Shown here: positions 43,525 through 54,900 of the stretch, piece after piece | Layout of the letters: each line of letters starts with the position of its first letter | How positions within the stretch are numbered: position 1 is the first letter of the stretch | Assembly (NCBI GenBank): GCA_032622095.1 | Contig: CP136061.1 | Location: 232,684,944 to 232,748,943, forward strand | Reading direction: 5' to 3' | DNA: 64,000 bases | Source of the DNA: Siphonodentalium dalli | Lineage: Eukaryota; Mollusca; Scaphopoda; Gadilida; Siphonodentaliidae | Notes under the pieces: generated by a model | Databases searched by the model: none | What the model saw: only the letters and a program-made list of their open reading frames with translations | What the model was told of the DNA's origin: nothing | Made by a program: the position numbers and the translations under genes

Positions 43525-44345
43525 ATAATATATACTATTTGGAAGAGGAACCAAAACTATATATATTCCACCAGAATACGGAACAGCTGTGGCCTAGGAG
43601 TGTCCAACAAGTGATAGAGATTCTCAGATTCATTCCAACTTTCCAAGACTCCCCCCCCTTGTCAACCCATAATGCATCAGAATTCAAACTTAGAGATAGA
43701 GTTATTCCCCTTCCATTGAGAATAATAGACTTTATAGTACAGTCTGGATCAAAATTAATCACAGAACACACATCAGTATACCTCGACAAAAACAATGTTC
43801 CCAGTTTATTCGACCGGATCAGTTGATAATACAATGTTTTGGAGCTTCCTCTTTCAAATGGTATATAATAAGGAATATGTTGTATATAATGTGATATGTT
43901 ATATATAATGTGATCTAAGTGGGCTTTTAAATTTCGAATGCCAAGATTACATTATACACAACATATTCCATATTATATACCATTTGGAAGAGAAACCAAA
44001 ATATATATATATATTCCACCAGGATTAGGAACAGTTGTGCATGGCCTAGTGTATATCGTGTCCACCAAGTGATAGAGATTCTCAGGTTCACCTCAAGACT
44101 TTCCCAGTTATTTACCGCAGATTGCACATAATTCGGAACTAGGAGCTACAATTATTCCCTTCCATTCATAATAGTAAACTGGCAGTATACAGACCAGGTA
44201 GAAATTAAGCACAGAACACACGTCGGTACCTTGACAAAAACAACATATTCACAGTTTATTCGACCTGATGAGTTGATAAAACAATGTTTTGGAGCTTCCT
44301 CTTTCAAATTGTATAATAATATGAAATATTTTGAATATAATGTGA
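43525..44345. repeat. two diverged copies of an about 0.4-kb unit
   Basis: 43,525-43,870 and 43,975-44,315 share order and sequence (gaaccaaaa, tatattccaccag, caagtgatagagattctcag, gagttgata..acaatgttttggagctt). They are the internal parts of the composite element. Confidence 0.8.
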
Positions 44346-44842
44346 TTTGGTGATTTGAAAGTTAAGTGGGCCTTTAATAATCCTGCCGTTACCAGCGAGT
44401 TTATATGTTATCTGTTACATGTAAGTGCTTCACGTTTCTGAGTATCTACCAGTTAGGGACTTGGCGACAAGAGGCTTGTGTGTCGCATTTTAACAGTTGG
44501 AACTTGCATGACTGTCACAACATTAGCTGGAAATTTCATACGAAATTCACATTGAATTATTTTTGTTCTAATATTTCAACCAGTATTTGGTGTAAACGTT
44601 GTTGTTTTTAGACCAAAAGTCGAATATTTTCCTCTTTTTTTTTTGGTCAACTGTTTGGACTGAAATCAGTTGGAAATGTTCAACTATATATGGGGTATTA
44701 GGTTGGAAATATCCAATAGTTGGAAAGTTTCAGGTATACCTACTAGTTGGAAAATTCTAACTCAATTGTGAAAATGGAAATTCTGCTGAAGCCCAAAACC
44801 GATTCCTCACAAACTCTAATATGAACATATCTTAATTTCCAG

Positions 44843-44983
44843 GTTTTGGGTGAGGCCTGTGGATACCCCGGTGGAGTCCATATCATGGGTGGAGCCCCAC
44901 CCCCACAGTGTGACACTGGTCTAGTTTGCCTGTATTCCATGTCGCTGCTGGGATCCCACGGCACGTGCCGCATTGCTCATTAA
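44843..44983 (+). CDS. IGFBP-like protein, terminal exon 2a
   Basis: Begins after cttaatttccag (44,831-44,842) in phase 0 and ends with TAA at 44,981-44,983. It encodes GEACGYPGG, a Pro-rich loop, CDTGLVC and a final GTC: the second half of the IGFBP fold (GE.CG...C..GL.C...GtC). With exon 1 the mature protein has ten cysteines, two fewer than the usual twelve of IGFBP N-domains. A near-identical exon 2b lies 5.5 kb downstream, so the gene may make two isoforms by choosing its last exon. Confidence 0.7.
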   Translation, partial: VLGEACGYPGGVHIMGGAPPPQCDTGLVCLYSMSLLGSHGTCRIAH

Positions 44984-45101
44984 ATGTGACACGGATAAAA
45001 AGCCTTAAATCTAGATGGAGGATATTTTCATTAATAGTGAGAACAGAAGCTGGATTTTACATCACGTGTTATGAATTATGCGGATTAAGAGGCTATCTTT
45101 T

Positions 45102-45107
45102 AATAAA
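45102..45107 (+). terminator. polyadenylation signal after exon 2a
   Basis: AATAAA 118 bp after the stop codon, followed by GT-rich sequence (ttgtgttttgttctgtg). Confidence 0.6.
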
Positions 45108-45627
45108 ATGGAAAGTTGTGTTTTGTTCTGTGTTTTATTCAAGTAGATATATTGTCACCAGTAAGCAGTCATATGGGAATCGACACCCATTAAGAACTAG
45201 CAGGAAACCCCATCAACAGTCCCGCTTCGCCCAAGCCATCACCGGTACCCCAACAATTGTGAAATGCGGAAAATATATTTCGCAACTGATTTGACCAAAG
45301 AAACGGCAATGTATAGTGGAGCGGACAAATCCAAAACAGCCTTAGTTTTCGATATACTATAACCCTATCCCCGGCAGAACAAGAATTCCTCAAAATGTTC
45401 TGATTAGTCTATCAACCAGTTCACCATCTAGAAACAACTCACATGGTGCCAAGTTTGATCTCACACGGGCGATCCACAATCAATGGTTAACTATTATTGT
45501 AAATGTTTCCCTTACATGATGGTCCCTGATCCTCATGAGCATATTAAGCCGAGCGCCTATATATACTTATGCCATCACTATGTCAACACATCAGTTTTGA
45601 TAGTCAATTACTCACAATAATATTTTA

Positions 45628-45996
45628 CCCTGTGCCAATGCATTCTCTTATATATGCGAGTCGACCATAGGTCGCCTCGCATATATAAGAGAATGCATTG
45701 GCCTAACAATTTTTTATCATTTTCTTTTAAATAAATGTTTCTTACAATTTTTAGGACATAAAATAAAAAACATCCATTACCCTGCATGGAGCCCACACAC
45801 ATATGCAAGCATATAGAAGAGTGTCGTCTGCTCATGTTTGTCTGGGGCTCTGTATGGGTGAAGTTATAAAATTGATAAAGAATACAAGAAAATATTATTA
45901 AAATTGTAAAAAATTGTTAGGCCAATGCATTCTCTTATATATGCGAGGCGACCTATGGTCGACTCGCATATATAAGAGAATGCATTGGCACAGGGT
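45628..45996. mobile_element. double-hairpin element without piggyBac-type ends
   Basis: Outer inverted repeats ttttaccctgtgcc and ggcacagggtaaaa enclose two 69-bp palindromes (45,634-45,702 and 45,921-45,989). These are the same palindromes found in the lectin-intron MITEs, but the spacer differs and the ccctttacccaaca ends are missing. The hairpin pair therefore appears to be a mobile unit of its own that was also carried inside the TTAA MITE. The paralogous unit B shows no such insertion. Confidence 0.75.
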
Positions 45997-46149
45997 AAAA
46001 AAAAATCCACAATGCACAATTATCTAGACTAAGGGTTGTATTTTTTTTTTATCTTTTTTTATATTTCTAGCACTTTTGCCTTTTCATAAAAGTGATCGAA
46101 ACACACTCCCAATGCCATGAAACTATTTTTAATTATTACTCAAGTTATT

Positions 46150-46930
46150 ATCCGGACGACTGAAAAATCTGCAGAGTATTACAAGATTATAATCGAAATT
46201 GACCTGTGCTTTATCTCACGTGAACAACATACAAATGCCATAGAGTTGTGTTGCTGTAGATGTCGTTGAAGATATTATCCGGACAAACCAAAATCAGCGA
46301 AGTAGCCAAACGGGGCATGACTCCGCGAAAACACACCGGGCCGTGTCTGTTGTCGAAACTTGACCTGTGTTTTCTCAATAGTGAACCACATGACAAAAAA
46401 CAAGAAATTATATTGAATAGTACTCAAGTTATCATCCAAGAAAAACCCGAAACGCGTGAAATCTAAGTAAACAGGGGCATAACTCCGTAAACAAAAAAAT
46501 TGGACCGTGACCATTTTCGGACTTAATCTGAGCCTTCCAATGTGTAAAAAAAACATACCAAATATAAGAAAAGTCTGTTAAATATTTTACAATTAAGTTA
46601 TCATCCGGACCCAATAAAACTTACGAATTTTAATTCCAAAAGGGACCGTGAACATTATCGGCCTTAATTTGCATCTTCTCAAATGTGAACGACACGTACC
46701 AAATATTATGGAATTCTGAGTAATAGTATACTTCACTTACACAAATACTCACAAACACCGCCATTTTTATGGCACAAGAATTGCAAAAATCCCCACAAAT
46801 CGTACATCAGTTTTACGTTGAAAACGAGTATAAACGATCTGATTTGATAACGCTCTTTATTATACGCTCAACAGTGAATTATAGAAAATTAAGTGTTTAG
46901 ATAAACATCGATATCACCCAGAAGGGGATA
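46150..46930. repeat. diverged internal repeats (ttatcatccggac type)
   Basis: The words (a)agtta-t-atccggac, gggcat(a/g)actccg and ccgtgacc recur about every 165-175 bp, and again in unit B at 51,055-51,400. Non-coding. Confidence 0.6.
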
Positions 46931-47297
46931 TAGAAGAATATACTTTCACACTAGCTCGACCGTGCGACCGATTCACTTGCGTGTACCAATACTGTTTCCG
47001 GTTTGTACTGTTGAAGAAAGACAAAGTGAAAGAACCCATTGTGATATTATAATTTATATTATATTCACTGATATTACAGTTATAATTAAAATCTATTTTA
47101 TGTTGAAATTCGACATATTTATGGGGGGAAATAAAGGGAAGAATATGGGAACTATATTTTTATATTCTGCGGATGGTGAAGTAGCATTGCGTGAACAGGC
47201 ATCGATCAGCTGATGGCTTCAAAAATGATGCATCGATTGTGAGATCATTTAACGTCGTAAATGGTGAATTTCTTTGGAAATGCGTATAATAAAAAGA

Positions 47298-47452
47298 ATA
47301 TCTAGTGTTTTTTGAGTGGATACCGAAAAATATGTCAGTCGTGACCACGACAAGTGTTTATTTTCGCTCGCGGCAAGCCGCTCGCGAAAATAAACATTTG
47401 TCTCGCTCACTCATGACATATTTTTCGGTATCCACTCAAAAACACTAGATAT
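47298..47452. repeat. 155-bp palindrome
   Basis: Arms atatctagtg...accgaaaaatatgtca...ttattttcgctcgcgg and their reverse complement meet at a 4-base centre (caag). It is absent from the matching place in unit B. Confidence 0.88.
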
Positions 47453-48261
47453 CCTCTATGTATTGTTTACCACTTATCAAACGAAAACATGGACGCTCTT
47501 TATCAGAGACGATCATTGGAATTTTTGTTCGTTGGCAATAGATCATATCCATTCGGCAAACCTCGTCAGATTCCGTCACCGTGTCAGATTCGGCTTTAAT
47601 ACAAAGCCACGATTGGTTCGAACTATATCACGTTACAGCTGGGTGTTTTGGGTCAAGTATATACAGGCGCGCCAATTTGAATTTAGCTGTATCTAATAGG
47701 TTCGTGGTTACAAAAACATTTACAGTTAACGTCGAATTAAGTCATAACAGTGTTGTTTTGCAACACTGATATAGAACAGTCCATAACATATCTACATGAA
47801 ATTAGCGCACGACCTAAATTGACTTTTGTTGACATGTCCAATAGCACACTTGTTGCGACACAATTGGTACGATATGCCGTTGTCGAGTCATAACATACAC
47901 TATAAATCGGTGCTATCAATGGCATTAATATCGGATGGTTGGCCCATGTTTCCGGATATTTCGTGATCAAAGAACACGAGCCATACATAATTATTGGATC
48001 GAATAACTTGTCAAACTACACCAGACGTAATCGGATTATTTTATGCGGAACGTCGGCTGTTGAGTGGTGACACATTTCTTCCAGATCTGGATATAATCAT
48101 TAGCGAACAATGAGTTATAATTGCACCAGAGCTAGGCCCCATACGTCATAGGTCGATGAGTCCAACATGAGACCATACCATGAATCTTTACTCTGGCTAC
48201 GCACATAGACCTCACATAATGTAATATAATTATATTAGCTAATACGTGTTCCTCAATAGTA

Positions 48262-48325
48262 CACGCGAATTAGGATTGAACCCGGAACAAAGTGTACCAC
48301 AGATGGCAAAGGCGCACCATCATAA
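48262..48325 (-). other. tRNA-like fragment (possible SINE head)
   Basis: On the minus strand ggtgcgcctttgccatctg, then gttccgggttcaatcc, resembles a tRNA 3' half with a pol III B box (ggttcaatcc). A related copy lies at 51,690-51,750 in unit B. No complete cloverleaf was found, so this is not a tRNA call. Confidence 0.3.
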
Positions 48326-48844
48326 TTATAGAGAAAATAAATATATGCAACATACAAATATTTCAGAGAACCATATTTGGGACAAATAACTAACTTTCTG
48401 TTTCCATACATGCATGGCAACGACGAGTGACTGATTGTCGAAACTATGTGTTAAATTGTGTGTACGGCGAGAATTTCAATTTCAATTTTGTTACTACAAT
48501 ATATTTAACCCACTTGATTTTGGTTAATAAAAAGTTCAACAGATGGAACTTTCATTGCTGTCACAATATTGGCTGGAAATTTCAGACCAAAATCAGTTTG
48601 AATTATTTTGTTCTGATAATTCAACCAGAATTTTGTGTAAAAGTTGTTGCTTTTAACTCTTTCGCTGCCACCCGCCACCACAGACGTAGCCCCCATTGCC
48701 ACGCATCCTGTACATATATCCATGTATTTCAGGTATATATGGGTAATACATTATATCTCAAGCAGTTTCTAATATAATTAGTTGAAACTTCACATGTATA
48801 TAGACATAGGTATACCCTGTCGAATGCCGCCGTGGACACGCCCA

Positions 48845-49270
48845 CAAAGGTCACGTGACATTGGCGGCCATCTTGGATTAGTGGCTATTTGCCGGTATAT
48901 GTACAGTTTGTGTGGCTATGAATGGTGTGTTGTTTGTTTTCTAATTTTCAACCCAATTATACGATGTCCAACAGTAGGGTACACGGGAGTAACCTATATG
49001 AACCCACTTTGGACATAAAATAGGTCACGTGACCTTGGCGTCCATCTTGGATTTATGCAAGTTGCCACCTATTTGTAGCAAAATGGGATACAATGGCGCA
49101 CTTTGTTGAGTTCGTGCTTTTGTTGCTTGAATATTCCCTGATAGGTACAATTCCGAATATAGATATATATATAACCATACCCATATGTATATATATACCT
49201 GCAGGGGGACATATGACCCTGCTCCGCCCTTATAAGTCACGTGATCTTGACGGCCATCTTGAATTTCAGG
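48845..49270. repeat. three spaced copies of a gtcacgtga..ggccatcttg unit
   Basis: gtcacgtgacattggcggcc at about 48,851, a related gtcacgtgaccttggcgtcc at 49,023 and gtcacgtgatcttgacggcc at 49,236; spacing 170-215 bp. All lie inside the piggyBac-type element. Confidence 0.75.
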
Positions 49271-49429
49271 AAAATTGGGTTTTACGATGATTTATGTGAA
49301 TTATATGGGTCATGCGGGCGTACGCATGGTCAACTCACCAGCATAATTAATTTAGTTGCCTGTTATCATCACTGGAAAATGATACAATAGACAAGGGTTG
49401 TTCAAAACCAGTAAAGGTGTATTATAAAT

Positions 49430-49760
49430 AATAGGTATAAGTATCTTATGCGCCACAGGCGCCCCTCGGTCATTAGAGTATATAGGTTAGTTACCCACCC
49501 GCCACCCATATTATCTGATGCGCCGCAGGCGCCCCTATAGAGGCTACTGCCCACATAAACAATAGGTATAAGTATCTTATGCGCCCGATAGGCGCCCCTC
49601 GATCAATAGAGTATAGAGGTTAGTTACCCACCAACCACCCCATCCCGCCACCCATACTAGTATTATCTTATGCGCCGCAGGCGCCCCTATAGAGGCTACT
49701 GCCCACCTAAATAATAGGTATAAGTATCATTAGATACTCGATCATTAGAGTATAGAGGTA
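49430..49760. repeat. tandem repeat of about 110-150 bp with GCGCC palindromes
   Basis: aataggtataagtatcttat, gcgcc(g/a)caggcgcccct and agagtata.aggttagttaccc recur two to three times with variable lengths. The tatgcgcc..aggcgcccc core is itself partly palindromic. Confidence 0.8.
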
Positions 49761-50309
49761 ATAACAATAACTTCTTCAGTCCTGAGTCTTTTGCGAGCAG
49801 CCATTTTCGACTGGTAACCACGTGCTAACAACAATGACGCAATATTCCGGCTCTGACTGTACTCCCATAACGTCAGAAATAGCATGACCTTGAGGACATT
49901 GTCACTTTAAATTGTTCGCGCGCAACAGTACTACATATAAATACATTGTACACTCTCAAACATGCCCGAAAGAATAGAGTTATATCCTATACATTAGACT
50001 ACATACCAAATTCGCGAAAATGCGCGATTGGCAGCGTCTTCGAAGTTCGCATTTATGCACGTTTGGCAGCGAAAGAGTTAAACCAAAAGTCGAATAATAT
50101 CTTTGTTTCGGCCACATCTGTTTGAACTGAAATGGCAATATGTTGGAAATTTCCAACCATCTATGGGGAAATTAGGTTGGAAATGTTATATAGTTGGAAA
50201 GTTTCAGGTAATAGTTGGAATAATCCACCTCAATAGTGAAATGGAATTTCTGCTGAAGCCCACAACCTATTCCTCGCAAACTCTAATATGAACATATCTT
50301 AATTTCTAG

Positions 50310-50450
50310 GTTGAGGGTGAGGCCTGCGGATTCCCCGGTGGACTCCATCTCATGGGTGGACCCCCACCCCCACGATGTGACACTGGCCTAGTTTGTCTGT
50401 ACTCCAGCTCGCTGCTGGGATCCCAAGGCACGTGTTCCAAGGCTCACTAA
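50310..50450 (+). CDS. IGFBP-like protein, terminal exon 2b
   Basis: Acceptor cttaatttctag (50,298-50,309), phase 0, TAA at 50,448-50,450. It has the same length as exon 2a (47 codons including stop) and keeps all four cysteines and GEACG, CDTGLVC and GTC. Changes from 2a include V/E early, Y to F, V to L, A to P and an R before the second cysteine, so both copies keep an open, domain-consistent frame. I found no second first exon between 44,983 and 50,310. It is thus either an alternative last exon of the gene at 41,329 or an orphan copy. Confidence 0.6.
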   Translation, partial: VEGEACGFPGGLHLMGGPPPPRCDTGLVCLYSSSLLGSQGTCSKAH

Positions 50451-50578
50451 ATGCGACACAGATGACACACCTGTAACGAGCGTTGAATTTAGAGAGAGGA
50501 TATTTTCATAATAGTGCGAAAATAAGCTGGATGCTACACCACGTGCTGTGAATGGTGCGGATTTAGAGACCATCTTTG

Positions 50579-50584
50579 AATAAA
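50579..50584 (+). terminator. polyadenylation signal after exon 2b
   Basis: AATAAA followed by GT-rich sequence, at nearly the same distance from the stop as in copy 2a. Confidence 0.55.
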
Positions 50585-51418
50585 AATGGAAAGTTGTGTT
50601 TTGTAATGTGTTTTAATCAAGTAGGTATACTGGCACCAGTAAGCACCAGGCATGCTGAAATGGACGGCCATTAATTACTATCAGGAAACCCCATCAACAT
50701 TCACACTTCACCGGTAGCCCAAAAAATGGGAAATGCGGAAAATAAATTTCGCGACTGACTTTGACAAAGAAATGGCAATGTATGTATTGTGGAATGGACA
50801 AATAAAAAAGGCCTTCGTTTTCGAGATACCCCTATCCTCGGCAGAATAAGAATTCCTCATGTTTTCCTGATCAGTCTATCAACCATTTCACCATCAAGCA
50901 AGAACTCGTGTGGTGCCCAGTTTGAACTCCCGCGGGAGATCCACGATCATTATTCTGCCAGAGCATGACAATAATCAACTTGATCTATGCTTTAATTATC
51001 TAATGTGAACAATAAAGCGGTACCACTGCCATTGATTTATGATGATGTACATATCTTTCAAGATATTATCCGGACAAACCAAAAACACCGAAGTCGCCAA
51101 AAGGGGCATGACTCCGCGAAAACACCGGAGCGTGACCCATTTTAGAATTTGACACGCGTCTTCTCAAGAGTGAACCACATGCCAAATATAAGAAAAGTTC
51201 CTATGAATATTGCTCAAGTTGTCATCCGGACCAAATACAAATTACGAATTATAAGCCGAAAAGGGGCATAACTCCATAAACAAAATCATCGGACTGAGAA
51301 CATTAACGACTTTAACTTGCGTCTTTTAAATATGAACGACATAATTATACCAAATAGTATGGCATTCTGGGTAATATTGCTGAAGTTATATGATCTGGAC
51401 AACCCGGACGGACGTACT

Positions 51419-51439
51419 CCCCCCCCCCCCCCCCCCCCC
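51419..51439. repeat. poly-C run
   Basis: An unbroken C tract of about 21 bases; its length is likely unstable in replication and in sequencing. Confidence 0.9.
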
Positions 51440-51900
51440 ACGCATGCATATAATAGCCATTGGTATGGCGCAATTCACACAAAACGATCTTTATTGGCTA
51501 ACGCTTTAAAAGCATGGACGCTCTTTATCAGAGACGATTATTGGAATTGTTGCTCGGTGGTAATAGATCATACCATGAAGCTCTACTCTACGCGCATAGA
51601 GCTCACATTCCACCAATTACAAACATGTGAAATTTATAACAGTGTTTAAATAGCGCATAGTGCAATATATATTAGGTGATACAAAGGCGAATTAGGATTG
51701 AACCCGGAACAAATTGCACCACAAATGGCAAAGGCGCACCATCATAATTATAGAGAAAATAAATATATGCCACATACAACTATTTCCGAGAACGATATTT
51801 AGGACAAATAGCAAAATTCCTGTTTCCATGCATGACAACGAGGAGTGACTGATTGTCGAAACAATGAGTTAAATTGCGTGTATAGCGAGAATTTCAATTT

Positions 51901-54900
51901 CATTTATTTCAAGGTTTATATAAACACCAACTGTTGTCTAAGTTTGACACGGGGTTCACCTCTTCGTAATGTCAAGGTCATATTTAAAGGTCAAGATCAT
52001 TGAACAAAATGTGTGTTTTCCCGATACTATAATATATATTTGATCCACTTGATTGAAATTAAATTTAAAGATGAGAGCGACGCACATATATATTCACATA
52101 TATTTATAATAATTTGGAGGACCACCGTTTTGTGCAGAATTATACTTTTGTCAATAATATCAATTCATTCCCGAAATATAGACCCACAAAGTTGGTGGTA
52201 GCCTTTTGTGATAAGCAAAAATACTATCCTATTTTGACCAGACATGGTATCTAAACTCATTCATATTAGTAATTTCCAATTATTGTTTCTGATATTTTGA
52301 TAGAACATAAAACAGTTTGCTCACATTGAACATTTGAATGAGTTTCAAGTTCGAACCCCTCCCCGTACGGCGTGAGATGTACATGTATAATGAATACTTA
52401 GATCAATTGACAGCTGATATACTTAAGGGGAGACGCACGTTGTTAATAAATTCAAAGGATGATTGTCTATTCTGCGGCCAAACAATCATAACGGTCAAAC
52501 AAAGAAGAGAGAAGAGGTGTGTGTTTTCTGTCAGGTTATTGTCAGGATATTGACAAAGCATTGTTCCAAGACGTAGTGATCAAATATTGTGCTAACAGGA
52601 GAGACATGTAGTCTACACAAGATCAGCAACGTATGTTGAGCGTATGTGCCATTACACCATTAAGCTAGCTTAACGGTAACCACAGGGTAATGCTGGATGT
52701 TCATATTACACCATCCAGCAAACTTTTTTAAAATACTGTTTTATCAGGAAATATTACACATACTGTCATTTATAATTAACTGGTCTGTTGGATACAGTGT
52801 ATCACATAATAAATGACATTATATTTACTAACTTGACTCCAATATTGTGAACTACACATGTTGTTTTTTATCAGATATCAAGAGGAATTATGTTATTTAA
52901 CTGCTACTTGACATTGACATTATTTGCTGTGTGGAATGAGGATGAGGTCATATATATAGGCTATATTCAGGATTCCCGGAACATTTGCTTTATAATTTAT
53001 ATTTATTAATTCCCCAAAGTTCAAGATTATATACGCTGTAGCACCTTGAACAGCGGCAATACGATTACAATAAAAATATTCAGGGGCCCCATCACTCCTA
53101 TCATTGGAGTTTAAATATAAACAAGCAGTTGCCGACGTCGGTATCTGCCGTCTATATATAATGGGTGGGAAAGTTCGGAATGGGCATTTTCAAAATATAC
53201 TAACAAATAATTGAAATCATTTTATATTTGTTTGAGATTGTAACTATTTGTTCGGGCTTAAAATTTAAATTTCAACGACAAAACATTACAAAGGGCTGGA
53301 ACTCTGGTGAAAATCTATCGCACGGGCCCCATAATTTTCGGGCGATCACTCTATTGAAACTGTAGGCCTACGACAGGGCATAGTTTGCGAACTTGTTGAA
53401 CAGAAACTCCTCTTAAGAATAAGCACAATGCACCAACAGTCTTTCAAATCCATTGAAATTGTTCAAAATAAACGCTGGATAACTTCTCGTTGGTGCTTCA
53501 CGCCAAACAAACAAAAAAATACACGCAAAGGGCCATAACTCTGGTGAAAATGTTCGGCCGGGCCTAGTTTGGGAACTCGTTTCAGATATTCCCCTGTGAA
53601 CTCATATACAAAAACTTTGTAATCCGTTGATAATTGCTCAAAATACATACTCCCGGAAAACTGTTCGGGACGACTATAGACAGACGGGCGGAAACCATTG
53701 CTATATACTCAATAAAAACAACCGATTTAGATCGACACAAATTTTTTAATTAACCATTAAAATAACCCGCGCTGAAGAATGTTTTCCATTATATTTAAGA
53801 GAAAGCGTATATACAACGTTTTAGCCAAGATTGTATTGGAATATTCCGGTTAGTATTACATTTTTGATCATGAGCATCAACTTCCGAACATGCAGAAGTA
53901 AAATAACGCTCTTTATTTCACCAGGAAGAAATTAACCGTAAACCAATAGATATATATCAGGAATATTTAACACATCCTTTACTAAATGCATTCTAAATTG
54001 ATGTTGTATTATTTATCTGGGGACGATCTTCCTGAGATATATAAGCAGACGACATGCAGATGTTGACCGGATTGTTCTAAATTATATATGACTTGAGTGA
54101 GTATTTCCGCGGCAAATAAATTTCCGTAAATTATTTCACGTATTTATCAACCTAGTTTGATCCTCAAACATCGGCCAGGGGGGTGACATTTGTTCTATTG
54201 TTTGTGCGAGCTATGTTCTGATATCAAATGAACTAATCCATTGGCTGTCTGCCTTACTATTGCTCTAGCTCTGTGTGTACATGTCTGTATCCGTCTCACT
54301 CCTGGCTGTCCATGCGGACGCCCGACCATTTGGCCGTCCGTCCATACATCCGTTCGCCGAGTACTCTACCTTGACTAATTGACACATCCATGTCCTTATA
54401 TTAGAACGGACGAGTACATAGTATATATTATTGTTCGTCTCGTGCAGAACATTGATATATATAAATGCAGCACGTGACGACCGCGCCAGCTAGCTAAACC
54501 AATCATATTATCTAAATTCTGAGAAAACCTAGCGATATACGAGACTACGAGAGTAGAATCTACCCAGTCTATCTTGGAAAACATAACCTCCAGGGAGACC
54601 TGACATTTAACTAGAAAGGCTCATATTTCAAGTCCAAGTCAATGAGTTGAAATTCCATCCGAAATGCAAGAACGAATTAAATATCAATGTTAGTACAATA
54701 TACTCCAGGTGAAGGCAACTGGTTCATATTGCCCTTTCCTGTTCGAAAAAGCTCATTTAGCTCAACACTGCCACCAATGTTCCCAGACAAACGTGATTAA
54801 TTTGGAGGTAGATTGTTAGAAAAGGTTCCGAAACTGAAACCCTGGCAGAATTCTACATTGCTGAAATCTAACCCACCATATTTAGTCCAGGTGCTTGGTG

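Larger units (their letters stand above)
42904..44373. mobile_element. composite TTAA element, 1470 bp
   Basis: Ends aggcccacttaa and ttaagtgggcct are inverted repeats, flanked by TTAA at 42,900-42,903 and 44,374-44,377. A third terminus-like segment (taagtgggcttttaaatttc) at about 43,915 divides it into two related halves. Each half contains a unit starting tttggaagag.aaccaaaa and ending ttttggagcttcctctttcaaa. This looks like two copies fused head to tail. No transposase. Confidence 0.7.
44490..48500. repeat. tandem duplication, unit A
   Basis: Blocks of this region recur in the same order in 48,520-51,900: intron 3' part (44,490-44,840), terminal exon and 3' flank (44,843-45,420), a ttatccggacaaacc region (46,150-46,730), an acatggacgctctttatcag segment (47,487) and 48,160-48,480. 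Insertions specific to A include the double-hairpin element at 45,628 and the palindrome at 47,298. Confidence 0.75.
48657..50077. mobile_element. 1421-bp piggyBac-type non-autonomous element
   Basis: Ends ctctttcgctgcca and tggcagcgaaagag are perfect inverted repeats, flanked by TTAA at 48,653-48,656 and 50,078-50,081. The flanks join into the sequence found uninterrupted in unit A (gttgtttttagaccaaaagt at 44,601), an internal empty site. No transposase frame. The interior holds repeats of two kinds (next entries). Confidence 0.9.
48520..51900. repeat. tandem duplication, unit B
   Basis: Second copy of unit A's block order. It carries the TTAA element at 48,657 as a private insertion, at a place where unit A has an uninterrupted site (about 44,608). 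Confidence 0.75.

Noticed and set aside
43518-43826. 102-codon ORF in the composite TTAA element
   Set aside because: The related half at 43.98-44.31 kb does not keep the frame, so it is probably not coding.
48262-48325. A functional tRNA gene
   Set aside because: Only a B-box-like half is present; I could not build an acceptor stem or anticodon arm.
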